A DNA stretch of 64,000 nt, from assembly GCA_030737835.1 (NCBI GenBank), contig JAUJYN010000052.1, forward strand, positions 311,901 through 375,900. Direction: 5' to 3'. The position numbers and the translations under genes were made by a program. This document shows positions 55,601 to 64,000 of the stretch, one piece after another. Numbering within the stretch: position 1 is the first letter of the stretch; the number at the start of each line of letters is the position of its first letter. Below the pieces are notes generated by a model. That model was not told the origin of the DNA, made no database searches, and saw only the letters and a list, made by a program, of their open reading frames with translations. The DNA comes from Acorus gramineus (Eukaryota > Streptophyta > Magnoliopsida > Acorales > Acoraceae).

Positions 55601-58600
55601 TGGTTGTCGGGATGTTCTGTATCGGGACCTCATGCTGCCCTCCCAAGGTTTCTAGTCCCAGTAATATTATAAGTAATGTTATATAACTGGTATGATTATT
55701 AGCAATTCTAGTGAATATTATAGGGGAGGGGCCTTGCGAGGACAGCGGTGAGACCCGGGTTAGGGTACTCCGTGTTCCTTGTTTGGTTGTCGGGGTATCC
55801 TATATCGGGAACTCACGCCGCCCTCCCGAGTTTCTTTCCCCCAATGATATTCCAACCTTGCTTTTATTGTACATGTTTCCCCGCATCTTGGTTATGCGCC
55901 CTGGAGGAACTCTGAAGAGTTCATGACATTTGAGTTGTAGAGATGTGTTGTCGACGGATCCGAGTGGATCATATGCGTATGGATAGGCTGTTCTGTTTCC
56001 CTTCGTTGGATCCGTGTAGAGACTGCCCCAGCGTGATAAGGTCGTCCCTTTCGAGGGCTCCCATCAGTAGGCGCCTCCCGATATTTGTGACGGACTGTGC
56101 TGAAGTTATGGGTGAAGGCCAGCGGCCTACGGAGTGGAGGAGAGACTATCGGTGGACCAAGGGTGACCAACAGCCTAGTCAGTCCCAAAATCCTATGTCA
56201 CCCATGGTAGGGTGAGGGTGAGGGTGAGGGTGTAGTGGGTTGGCGATGAGCGACCCGCTGGATTTGTCTATGGGTGATTATCAGTCCCAATAGCCTATGT
56301 CACCCATTGATGGGTGAGGGTGAGGGTGTGGTGGTTCGGCGATGTACGAACCACTGGATTATGTTGTTATGCCACTTAGAGGTTGGATAAATAATGGAAT
56401 TGTGGTAAATATTGTCTGTGATGCATGGGTTGTGCTGTTCACTGAGCGTGTGGCTCACCCCTCGCATATGTTTTTCCCCAGTGGTCACTGAGCCTGAGCT
56501 GGAGCCGGAGCAGCAGTTGGAGCTTTCTGAGGGATTCCTTCAGTAGCGAGCAGCGCTACGTTCCGCGAGTGCCAGAGGTTATCAGCATCCCGTCTTGGCT
56601 GTATGTATTTTATTTCCGTGCTTGGCACGTGTCTGTATATATTCAGTTGTATTTGTATATATTGGCTCTCACAGGACAGATGATTGTGTATCGAGTCTGT
56701 AGAATGTTTATTTACAGATTCAGTCTTTTGCTTCCGCATTTGGTGTATATATCATGTCAGCCTCTTTGTTGTCTATGTGTCATTCTGGTTGTTTGTGTAT
56801 GATATATTATTGACCTCCTGTGTAGATTCTGATATTTTATATACACTTGCCGCGTCCCGGGGACGGCCGCCCTGGGGCGTGACACTCTCCCCCTTCTTTT
56901 CTTGGTTTTCATGGCATAGGGGGCTGTTAGGGTGTGCATGCATGCTACGCATATGGGTTAGGGTGTCTGTGAGAGGTTGGGGAGGGTTAAAAAGAGGTTG
57001 GGAGAGGCTGGGCGCGCGTTGGGGGCAGTCTGTGCGCGTGCGCACGCAAGCGCTCGCGCAGGCGGGCGCGCGGGTGCGCGCGGGGCCGCACGCGAGTGCG
57101 CGGGCACGCGCGAGCGTGCGCGAACGCGGGGCAGTGCGCCTGGGCATGCGTCTGGGCGCGGGGTTGGGGGCCAGTGCGCGCACACGCTTGCGTGCATGTG
57201 CTGGGGCATGCGCGGGGTTCTACACGGGCGCGTAGTGCGTGTGAGGGCGCGCGGGCTGGACGTGCAGTGCGCGCGGGCGCGCGCGGCAGCGCGTCTGGGC
57301 GCGCGGGCAGGCGCGCGGCAGTGCGCCAAGGGTGCTGGGGCGCGTGCGTGCGTGCGTGCGCGTGCGGGGGGCCATGCGTGTGGCTGCCCGAGGGTTTGGG
57401 TAGGTGTCGGGGCACTCGGACTCGCGTGCGTACGTGCGTGCTCGCATGCGTGCGAGTCCGTATGCATGCTTGTCCGAGTATTTGGTATTTCTAATGATTT
57501 CTATGTGTAAATTGTGTTGTTACTCACCAAATTGGATGCCCCTACCTTGCAGATCTCGTCGGATGGGATGCGCGAGGTCCCGGGTTGTAAGGTGAGTGGT
57601 TCGATTCCAATCCCCCCCCCCCCTCTCTAGGGATGCGCTCAACGCGCGTAGACGCGCGTCGCGCATCGATGGGGCCCCCTAGCTATAATATGTAGATACC
57701 ATGTTAATGCATGTTTGCTATGATATAACCATGCCTTGTTAGACATTATATGCTAGGGATATACATCCATGATTCATGTATAGAGGCCCATACATGCCTA
57801 GACACCATGTCCCATGCTTGAAAAGCCTCGATCTACGCATGTTTCCCATTTAGTTTAATTTATTTAAATCAAATGAGAATATATTGTTATAAGCATGCCT
57901 TAGAGAATATTATAACCTTGTTGTTATAATATATGTTTCCCCGCATCTTAGTTATGCGCCCTGGAGGAATTCTTGAGAATTCATGACATTAGTAGTGTTA
58001 GAAATCGTTGTCGACGGATCCAAGAGGATCGTATCCGCGTGAGTAGGCTGTTTTCTCCCCTTCGTTGGATCCGAGTAGGGACTCCCCGGTGTTGGAAAGC
58101 TGTCCTGACAGAGGGCTCCCATCTGTAGGTACCTCCGATGCGTCGGAGGGTGCTGATCGTGGGAGTATACCAGGTAGAGGCTACGGAGTGAGGGAGAGGC
58201 TACCGGTGGACCAAGGGTGGCGAGCAGTCTAGTATGTCCCAAAAGGCCCATGTCACCCCTTAAAGGGTGAGGGTGAGGGTGAGGTGGGTCGGCGATGTTA
58301 CGACCCACTAGCTTGTACAGTTACTCCCGTTTAGGGACTTTAATTATTTTAAGGTTAATATGAGTGTGTTGCATAGATTGTTGTTATGCCTGTGTTTTGA
58401 TATCTCGATAAGTGAGTATCGAGAGTAGTTGTTTTCCATTGGGTTCGCTTTGCAAACATGGGATCGTTCTCCCCTTCGTTGGATCCGATGTAGGGTTTAC
58501 CTGTCCTGACAGAGGGCTCCCATCCGTAGGTACCACCGATGCATTCGAAAGAGTACTGATCGTGGGAGTATACCAGGTAGAGGCTACCCGGGGAAAGGGC

Positions 58601-59670
58601 TACCGGTGGACCAAGGGTGTAGAGCGGTGGGTTGAGGAGATCGGGTTGTAGATACTACCCGGGAGAGGGTTAACGAATGATGTTGCGAGCGTAGGGACTC
58701 CCCGGCGTTGGAAAGCTGTCCTGACAGAGGGCTCCCATCTGTAGGTGCCACCGATGAATTTGAAAGGGACTGATCGTGGGAGTATACCAGGTAGAGGCTA
58801 CGGAGTGTGGGAGAGGCTACCGGTGGACCAAGGGTGTAGAGCAGTCTAAATCTCTTCCAAAAGTCCTATGTCACCCCTAAAGGGTGAGGGTGAGGGTGAG
58901 GATGAGGTGAAGAATATCGCCGCGTGACCCATTCGTTGTTCGACCGTTCCCATAGTTGTTGGGTCCGGTCTTGTATCGATGTTTAAAGGCATCGTTTGAG
59001 CAATTATCTAGATGTAGATGATCTAGTAGTGTTGTGTAGACCAGTAGCTCCGGGTCTCTTCGACCAACGGTATGGTCTCTCCCCAAAAGTCCCAAGAGTC
59101 TCCCTCCGGGAGTGAGGGTGAGGGTGAGGTTGGTCGCGCCACCGCGTGACCCTGTTATCCATTGGGTTTCTACCCATGTTTTTCCTTGAAAAAGGGAATT
59201 GATTATGTATTGAACTGTAGTATGGTGATTGGTTTCCAGCCGCTTACTGAGCTTGTAGCTCACCCCTCGCATACTGTTTCTTTTCAGGGGCAGTGTTGGG
59301 CGTGAAGCTGGAGCTTTCCTGTGGCGTGGTCTTATGGGCGTGGAGCGTTCTTCCGGCGGATGGCGAGTGCGAGGCTGTCAGCATTCCTAGAGTCATTTTA
59401 TGTTTTGTAAATCGTGCATGTGGCACAGGTTGTATTTTCTTTGATCTAGACTTGGCTCTCACAGGACAGTGATTGTGTATTCGAGTCTGTAATAATATTT
59501 TTTATTTACAGACACTGTTTATATATTATGCTTTCGCTTTTCATGTCAGTTATCATTATCTTGCTTTGCCACCTTGTGTATTGTTGTTGGAGTCTTTATT
59601 TATCTCAGGTATTGATAGCTGATATTTTATTATTGCCACGTCTCGGGGACGACCGCCTTGAAGCGTGACA
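52628..59670 (+). mobile_element. LTR C, split by solo LTR B2 (copy 2)
   Basis: Same structure as 10082-17122; the interrupting LTR occupies 53484-56884. The CpG block is at 57005-57470, where copy 2 differs from copy 1 by several short indels. Ends AAGCGTGACA. Confidence 0.85.
53484..56884 (+). mobile_element. Solo LTR B number 2 (copy 2)
   Basis: 3401 bp, flanked by CTCTC at 53479-53483 and 56885-56889. Near-identical to 10937-14339. Confidence 0.95.
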
Positions 59671-59692
59671 TAAATTTCCTAAGGGGGAATAA
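59671..59692 (+). mobile_element. 22-bp interior remnant with polypurine tract (copy 2)
   Basis: Identical to 17123-17144; joins LTR C to the 3' LTR A. Confidence 0.85.
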
Positions 59693-62600
59693 TGTTATGC
59701 CCGTGTCATTTGGAGCCTTATTTTTCGATGGGAGTGACTAAAATTTTAGCTTTTAGCCACCTGCAAGGGCTGGAGCGCTCTGATTGAAAATTTGGCTACA
59801 TAATTTTTCTCCTAGAAGTTATGTATTTCTGATTTGGTATTTGGATTTAATTTTGTTAAAATCCAAGATGAAGAGGTTTAAATATGATTTTATCATGAGA
59901 TGCTCAGTTTTGAGTTATCTTTCATACAAAAGTGGAATTACATAAACTGGATTCATGTAGTAAAAGTTATGGGTATTTTTCCAAGTATACCCCGGGGATG
60001 AGGAAATTCTGGCAGCAGCCCTGTTCAATGTTTAGCTCTAATTTCAGAATAGCTGGAGGGATTATTTGATCTTGGCATAAACATGAAAGTTGTAGATAAT
60101 CTTCTTGGCTTTCCAGTGGACTTTGAATTGTGCAATTCGGAGCTATATTGAGGAAGTTATAGCTGTTCTAGTGAAGCATGTTCAGAATTTCGGGTCATGG
60201 ACGATTTTGTCCTTTCAACCCCACTTTGGGTATATAATGTCCCCCCCAAATGTCTCCTCTCTCACTCTCTTTAGTCCAGCCCTCTTGAGTGTGTTTGGTA
60301 GGGTTTTAGAAGGGGAAGATGAGGAAGAAGTGCTTGGAAGAGCAAAGAAGAGAAGGTGTGTGCATTGTTGTTGTCTCTTCCCTCTCCTCCTCCTATTGCC
60401 CCCCCCCCCCCCTAATGATATTCATGAATCCCCCTCCCCTCTGGTTTAGCAAGAAGAAGAGGAATGAAGGCGAAGTGGTGGTAGTAGTGGTGGTGGTCGA
60501 GGTGGTCATGGGTGTGCTTGCGAGCTCCCACACCTCCCCCTTCCCTTTCCCCTTCTCTTGGTAAGCTTTCCCCTCTTCTTTTTCTGGTTTTTCAGCTCAT
60601 TGGGTGTGTTGGGAGGTGGTGCATGCTAAGTGTTTGTGTTTTGGTTTGTGTGTGCTTGGTTGCTTGGGTGTAGGAGTGTCGGCGTGCCCGTGTGTCTGCT
60701 GCCCTGTGTGTGCTGCCTGTGCCCAGCATGAGCTGTCTGCTGCCCTGCCAGCACCAGCACTCCTGCCCAGCAGCTGTGCCCAGCGCGCCCAGAGACTGTG
60801 CCCAGTGTGTCCTGCGACGTTCCCTGCGTCTGTGCCCAGCGTGCCCTGCAGCGTGCCCTGCGTTCATGCCCAGCGTGTCCTGCGCGCCCACCGACTGTGC
60901 CCAGTGCGTCCTGCGACGTTACCTGCGACTGTGCCCAGCGCGCCCAGCGACTGTGCCCAGTGCGTCCTGCGATGGGCCCTACGTCTGTGCCCAGCGCGCC
61001 CAGTGGCTGTGCCCAGCCTGCCCTGCCTTTGCAACCTGAGTGCTGCCCCGCTTGCCCGACTTGAGTGCTGCCTCGTGATGCGCAATGACCCAGGTTGCGT
61101 GAGTGGTTCAATCCAATCCCCCCCCCTCGGGATGCGCTCGATGGGCGTAGTCGCGCGTCGCGCATCAATGGGGCCCCCTAGCTATACTACTTGTGTAGAT
61201 AAGTAGTATGGCCATGCTTAAGCTATAATATGTAGATATCTTGCATGCTAGGCTTATATACATGTATTGTATTCATGTATGAATGATTGTGTTGCATGAG
61301 CCCCTCTAGTATGGGCATGTATTTTTGGTAATGTGTATGGATGTATAGAATATGGCATGCCTTAGGTAGTATTGTAATAATACTCCCACCATATTAATTG
61401 GAATATCCAGCATGAATAAGTCTGGGTTAATAACGGGCACCTGCCTAATATTCCCTTGCGATAAGACTCAAGGGCGTGGTGTAGTTGTTGCGCCCATGCT
61501 AATGGGGCAAAGCTATGACCAGCTTCATGAGATGATGATCTCTCCCACCCTCTCCCTCTGAACGAACTGAGTAAGTAGATGCGATTTCCTACTCGACTCA
61601 GGTTCGTTTGGAATATTGGCATGCACCTGTTAGTACCCGAGATCGCGCTTGACCCTTTCTTTTAAGTTGGTGATATCCAACACATGTTTAAGTTAGGTCA
61701 TGTGTGCTTATGTGATTAATGACCATGTATGCATGTTGTATGATTTATTATGATGTAAATCCATGTCCCTATGATTATTAGATGATTGTGCATATGGTTC
61801 ATGCACATAGCTAGATATAAAATTTCCTGGATATATTTTTATGCGCATGTTAAAAACTGATAGGCCTATCTGCAATAGGCGTGGGTATGACCCGCTGTCG
61901 GTTGTACCTTATTATTTAGAGCGCTAGCGATGTAATCGCCCCGTGCATCCGAGAGATGCACTCGTTTGGAATTCAGGAGATGTCACGCCCCAGGGCGGCC
62001 GTCCCCGGGTCGCGGCAAGTGTATATAAGATATCAGCAGTCTAAACAGGGAATCAATAAATCACTCTAAACAACAACTAACAATGACAACAACACATATG
62101 AAAGCAGGGCTGACATAATATATACACAGATAGCGGAAGCTAAAAGACAGAGTCTGTAATCCAAAAACATACTACAGACTCGATACATAATCAAACGTCC
62201 TGTGAGAGCCAATATACATAATACATCCAAATAATACACAACTGGGTGCCCAAGAACAGAAATATATACATACAATAACAAGGAAGGATGCTGATGGCCT
62301 CAGAAACTCGCGGGACGTAGCGCTACTCCACTACTGGTGCAGTCGCTCAGGGAGCTCCTCCTTCAAGTCCTCCTCAGTAATCACTGGAAAAATATTATGC
62401 GAGGGGTGAGCCACACGCTCAGTGAACAACACAACCCATGCATCACAGATATATTAACCACATAATCAACAACTAGCCTCAAAGTGGCATAACAACATAA
62501 ATCCAGTAGTTCGTACATCGCCGAACCACCACACCCTCACCCTCACCCCTCAATAGGTGACATAGGATATTGGGACTTATAATCATCCAAACACATCCAT

Positions 62601-64000
62601 ACACCCTCACCCTCACCGCTCAATAGGTGACATAGGATATTGGGACTGATAATCATCCAAACACATCCATACACATCCATATTGGGACTGACTAGGCTGT
62701 TAATCATCCTTGGTCCACCGATAGCCTCTCCTCCACACCGTAGCTTGCCTGGTCTACTCCCACATTCAGCACAGTCCGAGTCCAAGATCAGGAGGTGCCT
62801 ACTGATGGGAGCCCTCTATCAGGATAGCCTGTCTAACGCTGAGGAGTTCCTACACGGATCCAACGAAGGGAAGAGAAACAGCCTACCCACACACATATGA
62901 TCCACTCGGATCCGCTGACAATATATCTCTACAACTCTAATGTCTTGAATTCATCAGAATTCCTCCAGGGCGCATAACCAAGATGCGGGGAACATGCATT
63001 AGTATAGACGGGAAAAGAAACCTTGGGAGGGCACCATGAGGTCCCGATATAGGACATCCCGACAACCAAACAAGGAACACGGAGCACCCTAGCCCGGGTC
63101 TCAATGTTGACCTCACAAGGCCCCTTAAATATTCCCTAAGGCATGCAATAATGTTACCAGTTGCATTTACTTTAACAAGTTAAACTAATAGGAGCATACA
63201 AAGGCCGAGGCTTTCCTAGCATGATAACAAAGGGGACAAGATGCATGGCTCTTACACAACCTAAGGGTGCAAGTCCCTAACATAATCAGTCTAGCGTAGC
63301 ATGCATACTACCTATCAATCATGCTGCATGGATTACATATTAAAAAGGTTAATATTAATCTATGGTGCCCCAGGGAGGACGGTATACGCCCAAGTGCATA
63401 TAGCGCCTCCCAACTGGGTTGGATTATCCCACTCACCGGTAGTCGGGTCGTCGCGTGACCGTCCGCCAAGATCTGCAAGACAGGGTATTAACTGGTGAGT
63501 AAAATCCACAAATACTATAAACATACACAAAAATACTCTTAAAATACACAACACTCGGGCAAACGTACATACGGCCCGTACGCACGCTAGCTCGAGCACC
63601 CCGGCTCACTCCCGAACTCCCCGGGCAGCCGCTCGCACGGCCACCCACCCCAGGCGCACAGCCGAGCCCCGGCCCGCGCGCCCCGGCGCACTGTCGAGCC
63701 CAGCATGCACGTCCGGACTCCCCTGTCGGATCACCCCGGGTGCACCGCGCGCTCGCTGCGCCCCAGCGCAGCAACCCGCGCACACCCGCATGGCCCGCGC
63801 GCACTCCGCACGCACCACCGCTCGCCTCGCCGCGCACCCCGCGCGCACCACCGCTCGCCTCGCCTCGTCGCGCGTACACCTGCGCCTCTGCCCAGCGCTC
63901 CGCGCGCATGCTCCTGCACGGTGCCCAGCGCCCAACACAGCCAGCACGCCCAGCGCCCAGCACGCCCAGCGCCCAACGCAGCGCCTGCGCCACCCGAGCG
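59693..64000 (+). mobile_element. 3' LTR A with nested LTR B3 (copy 2, cut by window edge)
   Basis: Same as 17145 onward. TATA at about 60230, donor near 60560, 56-bp-type repeat 60780-61040, then the hairpin-rich intron until LTR B3 interrupts at 61981. The rest of the LTR is beyond the window. Confidence 0.9.
61981..64000 (-). mobile_element. Solo LTR B number 3, minus orientation (copy 2, partial)
   Basis: Begins TGTCACGCCCC after GGAGA (61976-61980). The window ends within its CpG block, so its far end is not seen. Confidence 0.9.

Larger units (their letters stand above)
42542..64000. repeat. Copy 2 of the 42.5-kb-spaced segmental duplication
   Basis: Same order and orientation as 1-21498. 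The window ends inside the third solo LTR, so the right boundary is not seen. Copy 2 keeps some bases that copy 1 has lost, for example the GGAGA target duplication at 61976-61980, which reads GGAGC in copy 1. Confidence 0.95.

Overview
The window is nuclear DNA from a flowering plant and is almost entirely transposable element. Plant signs are LTR ends of the form TG...CA, primer binding sites complementary to initiator methionine tRNA, Ty3/gypsy pol of the Tekay/Del chromovirus type, a Ty1/copia gag remnant, and two broken plant gene exons: chloroplast envelope protein OEP16-2 and vacuolar H+-pyrophosphatase. I see no intact protein gene, no structural RNA gene and no CRISPR. Most long open frames are by-products of CpG-rich or repetitive LTR sequence. 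The species cannot be told.

Layout. Positions 1-21498 and 42542-64000 are the same sequence at roughly 99% identity (estimated by eye), 42.5 kb apart. Each copy holds one nested retrotransposon. It has a 5' LTR (family A) containing an inverted 2-kb piece of its own tail, then a PBS, a gag remnant, decayed reverse transcriptase and integrase, a polypurine tract, an LTR of mosaic type C, a 22-bp remnant with a second polypurine tract, and a 3' LTR A. Three solo LTRs of family B sit inside it, flanked by 5-bp target duplications ATATC, CTCTC and GGAGA. Copy 1 begins outside the window and ends at 23921. Copy 2 begins at 40598 and runs off the right edge.

The middle (23922-40597) holds the right part of an older LTR (D), a copia gag remnant, AT-rich sequence, an OEP16-2 last exon (+) and a V-PPase last exon (-) arranged tail to tail. 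A minus-strand relative of the nested element follows (3' LTR 27681-31452, shortened interior, PBS at 33185, partially duplicated 5' LTR), then an integrase scrap, an LTR B tail and the left part of LTR D. The two LTR D parts carry the same 5-bp duplication (GTAGA) on the sides facing the two nest copies. This fits one insertion into LTR D followed by tandem duplication of the whole block.

How it works together. The interiors lack most of gag, protease and RNase H, share the same premature stop in gag and have lost the reverse transcriptase Asp-Asp pair, so this is a non-autonomous lineage that needed proteins from elsewhere. The LTRs are unusually long (3.0-3.8 kb) and look like multi-exon leader genes: TATA box, exon 1 with a strong donor, a CpG-rich intron, a 36-39 nt exon 2, then a second intron packed with short perfect hairpins and ending in a conserved branch-point/acceptor block. 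That architecture, shared by otherwise diverged LTR families, is the most unusual thing here.
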